From positions 1 to 56,480 of the forward strand of contig JBBPSI010000161.1 of the NCBI GenBank assembly GCA_038093515.1: a stretch of 56,480 bases of DNA. Direction: 5' to 3'. The notes below the pieces were generated by a model. The model ran no database searches. It had not been told where the DNA came from and saw only the letters and a program-made list of their open reading frames with translations. Below are positions 47,250 to 56,480 of this stretch, piece by piece. A program made the position numbers and the translations under genes. Each line of letters starts with the position of its first letter. Position 1 is the stretch's first letter. Origin of the DNA: Butyriboletus loyo. Lineage: Eukaryota > Basidiomycota > Agaricomycetes > Boletales > Boletaceae.

Positions 47250-47969
47250 GGAACATCTGCACATATATTCCCACCGCAAATATTTCGTCCGATTGCAATT
47301 TATTATCACCCACTGCGCCGCGCTTCGTGCAATTCACAATTGCGCATACATTTTTTCATCCGATCGCAGTTTATTTTCACCCGCTGCGCTGCGCTTGTGC
47401 AATTCACAACCGCATGATTTCTTGCAATATGAGTAGAAAGAATATTATAATGCACATCACGCGTATGTAGTCAAAGTTACACTGACTGTATATAGTAAAC
47501 TGGAGAGGTAGACCCGTACCCCCACACCCCACTAGGGGTACAGACCCACTGCAGGTTTACTGTACAAGGATCTGTCATATAGCTATACTGCGTGTGCATA
47601 TTTGTTGAGGGTGAGTGGGTGAAGGTGAGGGCAGGCAATGACTAAATGGCTACCTGTGAGTGAGCATGTGTGCAAAGGAGAGGGCAATGAGGAAAAGACA
47701 GAAGGGTGAGGGAGCAGGAGGGCGAGGGCCATTATGGCTGTGTGGGGATGAGGGTGGGGACACATTGAACACATTGGCCAGTGGCGAGTAAGATCTACTA
47801 TAAGTCACTGAGCCGCAACTTCCATGGCATGGCGGGTGAAAATAGACTGCGATCGGATGAAAAAAAAGTGTGTGTGCGGTTGTGAATTGCTCGAAGCGCG
47901 GCGCGGCGGGTGATAATAAATTGCGATCAGACAAAATATTTGCGGTGGGAATATATGTGCACATGTTCC
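47250..47969. repeat. 720-bp inverted-repeat unit between metacaspase copies 2 and 3
   Basis: 47250-47390 and 47826-47969 are inverted copies (left arm GCACATATATTCCCACCGCA; the right arm has its complement). Each arm itself holds two diverged tandem copies of a unit containing GATCGCAGTTTATTTTCACCC and GTGCAATTCACAA. The spacer has no gene. Confidence 0.75.
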
Positions 47970-48583
47970 ATATGTATCAACACATTCACATGCAATGAAT
48001 TTCCAGAATTTCCCCATAGTAGTAACCAGTTCAGGTCGGAAACTATCCTCGCCGCGCTTTTCCCGCTCAGCCTTGGGGCCTTGAGGTTGCAATGTTGAAA
48101 CTACTTTTCCTCTGGTCCCCGGCCGGTTGGGCCAATTCGATAACCGATTCTTCGAAGAATATTAATTGCTGTATGTTCAACTTCGCACACACAGCACCAT
48201 GTCTTTCGAGTCCACTTCATCACCACTCTGGTAGGTGCGAGACGAAGCTCCTCATATAGGCTTGCGGCGTTGATCGCGTGCTTGATCCTCCCCCTTTTTT
48301 TCTTCAGGTGATAGGTTTCGTGCCTGTGCGCTCATGTCATCGCGGTAATGATGAGGCTGTCATTGACGCCCTGAGGCTGTGGTAGCGGCAGTTTCGGAAG
48401 GAAGATAAAGGCTTTCGTCTGAGAGATGGGGGAGGGCTCCCTCGGGTATTCAGTATCCTCAAATTTGAGGCTTGACTCGGTCTCCAGTTGGTAACAGCCA
48501 AACTCCTTCTGCCGGTGTGAACGTCGCACCTCAAGACTGAGCTCGCACATTCAGCATCCTGTCGTGTAGCGCTTTCCACCGCT
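47970..48583. other. Upstream region of metacaspase copy 3
   Basis: From about 48150 to 48583 this resembles 44270-44834 ahead of copy 2, marking the duplicated unit. No other feature is seen. Confidence 0.5.
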
Positions 48584-50324
48584 ATGACAGGCCTCTTCAA
48601 ACCTCCCTCCTTCAAACCTCTCGGGAAGAAGAGAGCTCTTCTCATTGCCACACGGCACGCTGATAACACGGATAAGCTCAAATTCGCTCATCGGGATGCC
48701 AAAGAGCTTCGGGATACCCTAATAGGCATGTGCCATTCAGTTACTCCTGATCCGCCTATCGATCCCAGCGATCCCAGCTTCTCATGGGTACCAGGCGGAT
48801 GATACAATCCTGATGATAGATGATAAAAGACATCCGAAACACCTGTGGCCTACCCACGCAAAGATTGTGCGTTACTTTACATATTCTATGTGGAAACCAA
48901 GTTCTTATCTTTTTTTTTGTAGTTACGCCAAATAGACCAATTGGTCAGCGATGCTCCTGAAGATTGTCATTTCTTCTTCTACTGTAAGCCATGTACGTTT
49001 ACATGTGAATAGCATGATAGTAACCGAAACCACAGTTTCGGGCCATTGCCTGGAAGTAGAAGCAGCTAGTGATGATCGCGCACGTATGCGAGCCGACGGC
49101 CAAGAAGATGGTCAGTGAATTATTCTTGGGCTCATGTTCATGCTCAAGTCATCTCAGAGATCGTTTGCGCGGATGGAAAGCTCCTTCCAGATTATGTGAG
49201 CAACTCAGTGTCTATCGTGTACTTGATTTCATATCTGTCAGGTTCTTCGTGAACGCCTGGTCACACCACTGGAAAACGTGAAAGGCTCGAATCTATTTGT
49301 ACGTACATTTGTACCAGTCAATCCGTTCGCTGACGCTGTTCCTAGTCGCTCTTCGATTGTTGCCACTCTGAGAATCTGTTAGGCATGTGAAACGCGATTC
49401 ACTTTAGTGTTGTACCGCATCCCTGACGCCCTTTCATTGCTAGACTTGCAGCGGGGCGATGGACCAAACCATTACTCGAGGGTGTGGAAGATCGGCCCCG
49501 GTCAGAGGTTCAAAGGCCAGTCGCCTCGCTCGGTCATTCGACATTACAACTAACTCCCAGATCTCGCAGATCTCGCAATCGCTATCCGTAGCTTTGGTAC
49601 GCCTTCTGTCAGCAGTTATGGAATCAACGTTTCTAAGGTATCGCAGTGAAAAAAAGCGGGAAGCGTGACGACGTTCCACAACCTCCAAGACGAGTCAGTT
49701 CTGAGTCACGCCGTCCACCAACATACAAAACCCAGGAACTAGGAAAGCTCGAGGTGGTGCGCCCGATTGCGTAGCCTTTACCGGCTTCTTTAAATTAACG
49801 ACTTTTCGCCAGATTTGTCTGTCTGCTTGCCGTGATGGCCAGCTTGCACATGACGATTGCGAACGAGAGCTGACGTTCACAAAGGTAGAATGTTTTGGGT
49901 ACTATCATGTTTCCGGACTCATTACAACTCTCGTTCCAAGTGTTTCATGAAAGCTATGGCGTCAAAACCTCAGATTACATGGATGGAGCTCCGCGATGCA
50001 CTCAAGTGGGTGGATCTATGACCTTGCCATCCACCCCATCCGGCAACTGATACAATCTACCAGGGATCTCATTTCGGAGATTCGGACGAGCTACGAAGCA
50101 TATCAACAGGGCCCGGGTTCTGAAAACGATGGAACCTACAAACCTTTCTCGCAAGACCCAAGGGTGAGTGTTCCGAGATGGAAACAAGCGTTCCTTTCAC
50201 TTATTGAGACACAGTTGTCTTCTGGTGCCCATCCTAAGGTATGTGTACCGTCGATGCATCCTTCGGATTGGTCATCCCTTGCTCACTCCCCCTGTAGGAC
50301 TTGGGAAAAACAGTGTCATTTTAG
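48584..50324 (+). CDS. Metacaspase-type C14 protease, copy 3 of 3, with altered splice donors
   Basis: The ATG at 48584 (MTGLFKPPSFKPLGKKRALL) leads into LKFAHRDAKELRDTLI and, after an intron, GYQADDTILMIDDKRHPKHL. The catalytic motif is SGHCLEVEAASDD: the His is kept but the following Gly is Cys (49047-49049). The cysteine site LFDCCHSENLLDLQRGD is intact, as is the p10-like ICLSACRDGQLAHDD. The reading reaches KTVSF and TAG at 50324, the same end as copy 2. Three introns start with GC where GT is usual (48726, 49383, 49516); at the last two, copy 2 has GT. A base missing near 49115 falls inside an intron and does not break the frame. It is probably translatable if GC donors are used; otherwise a decaying copy. 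Confidence 0.68.
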
Positions 50325-51155
50325 TTTCGCGCGGTCCCACCACAACATATATGGAGGAAATAATCAACGCCAAGTTGTTGAGTATTTATGACGATATATA
50401 TGATACCCATATCTAGTTTGCGAATCCCACAGTTACCTGTACCTTTGTATTTCCTGGTTCAATGTTGTAGTTCAAGTTACTTGGGCGAAATCAAGTTGTT
50501 GTTGAAGGTGTTTACCGGGGATGCATCGATGATCTTCCGCGATAAATATCGAAGTTGGTACGCTGTTGTAGGTAGACTCCTTCCCACCTCCCTTGGTTGA
50601 TTTACTTGTTGATCTGACTTTTTTTCTGTGGATACTTATTGCTCAGAATAATGTGATCTTGCTTGAGCTATAGATCTACTTCTGTTCGTTAAATCGATAT
50701 TGTATTTTAACCCTCATTTGAGTGGTACTTTTCTCGCTGTCCTGCTAAAGATTTGGGGCAAAAAAGGGGGATTTAGGAACCGAATTGTGATCATGTTGGT
50801 AGTTCCAACATCAACAAGTTATTGAGCGACCGTCCTCGACAAGGATACCGTAGCGACGGGGATACCCTGGTGAAGTCTCCTTACGGGCCTGCCGCAATGC
50901 ATACTCAGAAGAGCGAGCTGTAGCCCTTCCAAGGCAACCTCTAAAGGCTGGGTGGGCCGACAGTGATACTACTGAAGCCTAGCCTCTTCAAACAACGTCG
51001 CAACCAGCCCACGCCTTGTCCTTCCACCGGATGCGTCGGCACAGGACTTCCGTGAAGACTTCCTCTTGCATAAGCCACGAATGGCCTGTAGTACGTCCCG
51101 ATTATACCCCTGCAATCACGGTCATGGATGCATCCATAATCAAGTGACTAGAAGC
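50325..51155. other. Gene-free gap
   Basis: No gene, RNA or repeat is recognised between metacaspase copy 3 and the DUF1770-like gene. Confidence 0.45.
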
Positions 51156-51539
51156 TCACCAAAGCATGCCTTGGAGTAGGGGCATCATGACCTGGTCCCG
51201 CAAGGTGATATAAACGATTTTCCCCCAGTCCACTCGGACTATTTGTTGCGAGGAGTTGAGCAACGGCGTCACATGAGTAGCCGCAATGAATTCTATGTCT
51301 TGCGCGTTCACCACAGCAGGTTCCTCTCTTCGTTTCTCCTTCACATCTCGTGCAACTGGCTCGATATGGATGCAGTCCTGTATGCGCTTCAAATATACTT
51401 GTTCGAACCGGAGGTCTGGAATAGGGAGGCGTTTTCTTGGGTTATATTCTTCATACTCGATGTCGGGAGGATGGAAGGGATAGTCGGGAGGGAGATGGAT
51501 GTAGTCGTGCGAGTCGTGAGGGGAAGGATAGTTGGTCAT
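51156..51539 (-). CDS. Small fungal protein, DUF1770-like
   Basis: The ATG at 51539 opens MTNYPSPHDSHDYIHLPPDY. It is followed by PRKRLPIPDLRFEQVYLKRI, and near the end VDWGKIVYITLRDQVMMPLL and QGMLW. The PDLRFEQ-x-YL and W-x-x-T-x-RDQ-x4-PLLQG-x-LW pattern resembles fungal DUF1770 proteins as I remember them; that family has been linked to the fission-yeast mitophagy factor Atg43, but I hold this loosely. The stop is at 51156. The TGGTGAGC at the end could instead be a splice donor, so a last exon is possible. An upstream in-frame ATG at 51587 would add 16 residues and cross the neighbouring promoter. Confidence 0.5.
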   Translation of the reverse strand: MTNYPSPHDSHDYIHLPPDYPFHPPDIEYEEYNPRKRLPIPDLRFEQVYLKRIQDCIHIEPVARDVKEKRREEPAVVNAQDIEFIAATHVTPLLNSSQQIVRVDWGKIVYITLRDQVMMPLLQGMLW

Positions 51540-51604
51540 TGTCAGACCCGTCGTCGGCAGTTCCCGACTGAACCTGGTCTCACGCAACTCTCGTCTGATC
51601 TGTC
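51540..51604. promoter_or_regulatory. Very short divergent promoter, DUF1770-like / PIG-L
   Basis: Only 65 bp separate the two facing-away start codons. Transcript starts must lie within this gap or overlap the opposing 5' region. Confidence 0.5.
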
Positions 51605-52546
51605 ATGTTGCTGTGGCTGTTTGCATTGCTGGTCTTGTTGGTGTCCCCGCTGTACTTTCCATTTCATTCCAATAGCCATATTTTACTCGGCGGGAGCCAG
51701 GAAACCAACACTTCTCGCATACTCTTATTGACTGCACATCCCGATGATGAGTGCCTCTTCTTTGCGCCGACCGTGCTGGCTCTTCGAGGAGATCCAACGC
51801 GCCCGGAAATTTATTCCTTGACAATGTCCATCGGAGATGCAGCCGGCCTCGGGAAAACGAGAAAAGAAGAGCTGAGTCGTAGTCTTGACGTGATGGGTAT
51901 CGACCAGGACAAACGCTGGGTTGTTGATCACCCGTAAGGCTCTTGACGAAAATCCTTTGATCGCCCTCTAAGCAATGCGTTTTATAGCATGCTTCAGGAC
52001 GACATTGCGCTGCAATGGGACGCTTCCGCCATCGCAGTCGTGATTGCGCCCTATGTGGTGAACAATAATATCACCACCGTATGTCCCTCTTTCGGCTCGC
52101 CTGGCAGACCTAATAGTATTCTCCAGATTTTGACTTTTGACACTCAAGGCATCTCCTCTCATCCAAACCACTATTCATTGCCATTTGGTGCTTGGACGCT
52201 TGCCAATACTTTGCTGTCAAAGGCACCTGAGGCCACCTCTGTTTCTGTGCCCCGAGTGTTTGGGCTCGTCACAGTACCCGTCCTGCCGAAATACGCAGGT
52301 GCTCTCGCGCCCCTCTCTAGTCGACTGAGTATTGTACTGGAAAGGATCCTTCATCATTTTACACAAAATGACAGGAACCAGCGAGCTGTGTTTATATCTG
52401 GCTTCAAGGAGTATATGAGGGCTGTTCGAGCGATGCGAAAGCACGCGTCTCAGCTGGTGTGGTTCCGCCATTTCTATGTGACGTTCTCGAGATATATGTG
52501 GGTCAATGAATGGGTTGAAGTCAAGATATCTGAAAGTAACACATAA
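51605..52546 (+). CDS. GPI12: N-acetylglucosaminyl-phosphatidylinositol de-N-acetylase (PIG-L/GPI12)
   Basis: This enzyme removes the acetyl group from GlcNAc-PI, the second step of GPI-anchor synthesis, at the ER. The ATG at 51605 begins a signal-anchor (LLWLFALLVLLVSPLYFPF, residues 2-20). The metal-binding motif is TAHPDDECLFFAPTVLAL (residues about 43-60), followed by SLTMSIGDAAGLGKTRKEEL and LDVMGIDQDKRWVVD. After short introns comes ILTFDTQGISSHPNHYSL with the second metal-binding HPNH motif. The C-terminal part contains SAVKEYMRAMRAMR-like helices (KEYMRAVRAMRKHASQLVWF). The stop is at 52546, though the final residues may be spliced. All active-site residues seen in the family are present. 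Confidence 0.88.
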
Positions 52547-52638
52547 CGTTGTATTTGTAGGATTGGCACCGATAGAGTGTGTTCACTTGTTTGGTTTGTG
52601 TGAGCGTGTATTGTTCGTCGGCCAGCTCCTCCTCGATC

Positions 52639-55600
52639 ATGGCGCGATTCAGTGCCCTCACCAGCGACAGCAGCGACGACGAGCAAACACCTTACACGTC
52701 CCAAGATGCACATGGAAAATCCCCTGGTTCGCCAACCAAGTCAGTGGACATGGACCAGGTCTCACAAAGCTCTGGTTCGGAGGAGGAAGGGGGCATAGAA
52801 GTGGATGACGAGGAGGAATCAGAAGAGGAGGAATCAGAAGACACGTCCGACATGGATGAGGACGATTTCGTCGTCAAAGAGCCCGCCTCAATGCGTAACC
52901 ATGCTTTGGTAGAAGACTCGGACGGCGAAATTCAATACAAGCACACTCAAAGTCGATCCGGCTCCTCGAGTTCGTCCGAGTCCGAGTCTGAAGGTGCACG
53001 CCGACGAGGTCCCACTGCCGCATCATGGGTAGGACGTGCTGGCGTGGACGCGCAAAAGATGCACGTCATGCAGACATCGTTGTTCCGTATGCCGGAGGAA
53101 GCGGCGGCGCTCCAAGTCATGAATCAACCCGTACGGCCACGTTTCAAACTATCACCCACCGTGAGCCGCAAGCATAGTCGTGACTCTGTTGGAGATGCTC
53201 GGTTTGACTCCCAAGAGGTTCGTGGCTCATTATCCCGTTGCGTGATATCTCACAACTGGTTCTAGAGAGTTTCATTTGCTCACGACATCGATCATCCTGC
53301 TTACCGCCCATCCCGCAAGTATGCACGCGTCGATATATCATCCTCGGCTGTAGCTGGGAACGAAGGTGCATTAACTGATGCAGGTCTTGCATTAGGGCGT
53401 TCCTTCCGTGTTGGATGGAGTTCCGGTGGCAGCCTAATTCATCTAGGCCAATTATGTGGCCCTTCAAGTCAGATGTAGGTATGGTTTCATTCCTTTGAGA
53501 CAGATCACTTATTCCCTTGTGAGTAGTCAAATATCTGCCAACTCCTCGGTTGTCACGAAAACACGCGTTCCGTTCTTCTCTGAGCCTGCAGAAGACACAA
53601 GCAATAGGCTTTCCAGATTGCTGCAACATCACCTCTCAAAAACACCCATCGTGAAAGACGAGGACGGGATTCCATTTGCTGACCCGTCCTCGGAGCTCAC
53701 CTTTTCGTCCTTCACGTCCTTGTATCCCAAGACCGACAGTTCGTATGAAGCATCAGTTTTCCGCCTTGGTCATGCTTTATTCGACAACATGGATCTTCAT
53801 CTGAGCCAGGATGTGACAGTCGATGTTCGGAATCGTATTTCAGCCATCCGACGCAAAGCAGCGCTCTCCGAGTGGTTAGGCGACGCTGTTACTGCGTTGG
53901 TCGACGCCGACCTCAAAAAACAATCTTCCACAGACCCTGCCGCTCTCATATTCACCCTTCTTTCCGGATACCAGATCGACAAGGCATGTGACACTGCCAT
54001 AGATTGCGGATTCATCAAGCTCGCGACACTCATCTCTCAGGCTTCGGGGGATTTTGAATTCAGGGAAGATCTCCGAGAACAACTACAGTTGTGGCGGGAA
54101 CAAAGAATAGATGTTCACGTCAGCGCGAGTATCAGAAAGATATACTCTATACTCGCTGGTAGCCTAGACATTCTGGAAGGATCAAAAGCAAGCAGCCTTG
54201 AACGATGTCCTGACGTCGATCCGCTCGAGGGTCTGGACTGGAAACGGACGTTTGGGATGTATCTCTGGTATGTGGAGCCTATGGATGCGTCTATAGCACA
54301 AGTATACGGGTCGTATGACCGCGCCGTGCGAGAATCACCCTCACGAGTTTCGCCTCCACGACCGCATTATCTAGAAGGCGCTCTCTCACAGAAACGTGTG
54401 TTTCGTATACCATCACCTCCACCCTCCGACGCCCTATTCTCCCTCATTCGATTGTATGCCGACCCGGCATGCTCACTTTCTCGAATCCTCTTCCCGCTCT
54501 CGTTCGGACCATCACCAGCTGACTACTCTTTCCCCTGGCATCTATACATTATCTTGTCACGATGTATGCGTATTCGTGATCTCTTTGATCGTGGCGAGTC
54601 GGAACACCTCGAAGAAATGGACGAGGATTTCTCGGGATGTCGTGAGGGCCACAGTCCAAGTGCCGATTTACTGGCCAGCTACTACGCACAACAACTAGAG
54701 CAACTTGGCATGCTCCAAGAAGCCATTTTCGTGCTTCTCCACATCGAGGGTTCAGCAGGGTAGGTTCTCTTGGACTCGGCCGTGACGCTGATCTAACCTT
54801 GTGTCGGCTAGGCGAGAAAAAGCTACCAGGGACATTCTCCACAGGTCGGCCGATAAACTGGATGAGTGGATGTGTAGCGGTATTCTGGGGAGTCTAAAGA
54901 TTCCCCTCGCGTGGGTCAACGACGCCAAGGTATGCATACTCTGTACATTTCTCGTTCTTCACGGTCTCTTATACTCTGCGACAGGCGCTCCACGCCATCA
55001 ATCAAGGGAAAGTGCTCGACGCCTATGAGTTGTACATGGCAGCGGGGCTGTATCAATCCGCACACGACCTTGCAGTGGTCGAACTAGCACCCGAGGCTGT
55101 GATTCGCCAAGACTTTGAGCTCTTGACATCCTTTTTCGAGCGAATGGCCAGCCAATCGATCGATGGATGGCATCTCAAGGGCAAGGCACGTCCTCTTCCT
55201 TCCCTGTGCGCACTTTTTCTCACACTCGGCTATCAGGCCTATCTAGACTATGCCCACGCCATGACCCGCCTCCCCGAGCTCCACGCGTCCCTCGCTGACG
55301 CCGCCGTTCCCGATGCGGCGGAAGAAATGGAATTCGAGAGCTTCGTGCGCACGATACCGAAATTGATGGGTATCCTTCCGGACGTACTGTATCTACAAAA
55401 CGATCCGAGACACAAGGTCGCGTTGGCGGAGATGATGTCGGGATTGACGGCGGTGTTGGATCAGGTGAAGCCGCTTGCGCTCGTACGTCCTTTTTCTGTT
55501 GCCTGCTCGTTCTGTATTCATTTTTTTCTGATGGACATCTTGTGTCGGGTGTGTGGATGCAGGTACAATCACAGATTCGGTTGATAGGGATGGACGAGGC

Positions 55601-55667
55601 GACGAAAATGCGGCATATTCAGACGACGTCGCTCGAGCGGTTCATGCGGTCCATTCAGGTGTCATAA
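52639..55667 (+). CDS. Nucleoporin Nup96 (Nup145C), free-standing
   Basis: Nup96/Nup145C is a scaffold alpha-solenoid of the Y (Nup84/107) complex of the nuclear pore. The ATG at 52639 opens MARFSALTSDSSDDEQTPYT. A long Asp/Glu/Ser tract leads to DEDDFVVKEPASMRNHALVE and KMHVMQTSLFRMPEEAAALQ, then GLALGRSFRVGWSSGGSLIH, a Nup96 hallmark. The large solenoid exon includes RRKAALSEWLGDAVTALVDA, DPAALIFTLLSGYQIDKACD and LEGLDWKRTFGMYLWYVEPM; later exons give SYYAQQLEQLGMLQEAIFVL and VLDAYELYMAAGLYQSAHDL. The end is ERFMRSIQVS and TAA at 55667. There are six or more introns. The N-terminus is not fused to Nup98: no FG repeats or autoproteolytic HFS domain are present upstream. Confidence 0.85.
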
Positions 55668-56480
55668 TGTTTGTGTTGTCTGACCGGCATGTGTTCGATA
55701 TTTGAATCACATTCCACCAGGAACCAAAAAAAAAACGACCCTGTGGAAGGTTCAAGCGCCGTCCATGCTTGAAGGATCTGAGAGATACTGGTTAGGATTA
55801 CGACGAGCAACGAGTACCACATGTAGAAATCACTGCAGGTGTGAACGTTCGAATGGACTCTAGGAAATTATTAGAACGTGGGTGTGTGTAGCAGCACACC
55901 CCAGGTACCAACAGATGTCAAATACCTCGGCGGCTTAGCGAAAGAAATGAAAAGAGACGAAAACGAAAGGAAGCGATGGTTTGAAGTACATAATGTGGGG
56001 GGGGATGAGAGAAAGAATGATGGCCTACTTAAAGGTAACTGTATTGACCGCAGATATGAGCCACGGTGATGCAACTTGAACAGATCGGCACTGCCAGAGT
56101 AGTACTGTTGTTTCAGCCCGGGTCGTGAGGCCCAAAGGAGACATACTGCGGCCAATATTATTTTGTCATCCGAGAAAAGGAGGTCCAGGCAGACCTCCGA
56201 GTTCCTCCCTTGTGATGTGGTCTCGGCCAGAGATTGATAGACCGGGGGAACGGCATGATGATGCGAGAAGCATAGCATAGCAGCGAAAATATAAAGTCTA
56301 ATACCATCAAAGGCGCAACGTCGATACGACCGGCGACGAGTTATAACCGTGGGAGAGATCTAAGTAAATGGTTCAAGCTACGAACAGAACGAGATGGGTC
56401 GGTGTAGATGTGTAGAGCTATGTAGACTAGTCCAGCTAGCTGCTACCAATAAATATCGCTTGTTTCAAAAAAAAAAAAGA
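55668..56480. other. 3' flank of Nup96 and window end
   Basis: No gene is supported. A frame from 55878 reading GVCSSTPQVPTDVKYLGGLA begins at GTG, not ATG, and I do not call it. The last bases are a short A-run. Confidence 0.45.

Noticed and set aside
49100..49140. Frameshift in metacaspase copy 3 (GGTCAGTGAATT versus GGTCAGTGGAATT)
   Set aside because: The difference lies inside an intron with a GTCAGT donor and CAG acceptor that also fits copies 1 and 2.
55878..56069. Frame starting GVCSSTPQ resembling a myristoylated N-terminus
   Set aside because: It starts at GTG, has no upstream ATG, and lacks any recognisable domain.

Overview
This window looks like nuclear DNA of a filamentous basidiomycete, most likely an agaricomycete and perhaps a Ceratobasidiaceae/Rhizoctonia-type fungus. 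The evidence is GT-AG introns of about 50-70 bp in nearly every gene, fungal housekeeping genes (VPS72/YL1, GET2-like, a mitoribosomal L51/S25-domain protein, ArfGAP, Nup96), an agaricomycete-type P450, a tandem family of metacaspases, and LTR and Tc1 elements with CpG-directed decay. The genus is an inference.

Positions 1-7.2 kb are a transposon block. A young Ty3/gypsy element (A, minus strand, running off the left edge) is inserted inside the gag zinc knuckle of a second Ty3/gypsy element (B, minus strand). Both have a 10-11 nt primer-binding site that is complementary to their own LTR just downstream of its TATA box, the arrangement of Tf1-type self-priming. Tandem 100-bp hairpins follow.

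Positions 7.9-16.3 kb hold three minus-strand, intron-rich genes: a TPR protein with a long disordered tail, a fungal family of unknown function, and a disordered/coiled-coil protein. A cytochrome P450 (17.0-19.2 kb) and a compact housekeeping block follow: VPS72, a mitoribosomal protein, GET2-like, ArfGAP, leukotriene-A4-hydrolase-type aminopeptidase, and one unrecognised gene (to 32.3 kb).

Positions 32.6-39.0 kb are a second repeat block, an almost CpG-free island of old elements (Tc1 relics, a CpG-stripped LTR-A, LTR-B) interrupted by a fresh CpG-rich solo LTR-A with a perfect 5-bp duplication. Differences in CpG content give the relative ages of the insertions.

Positions 39.2-50.3 kb hold an RNI-like leucine-rich-repeat gene and three tandem metacaspase-type C14 protease genes. 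The last two come from a duplication of about 3.75 kb, with an inverted repeat between them. The right end (51.1-55.7 kb) carries a small DUF1770-like gene, a divergent GlcNAc-PI de-N-acetylase (PIG-L/GPI12) and a free-standing Nup96 nucleoporin gene. Gene boundaries rest on hand-read splice sites; where I could match phases across an intron I say so.
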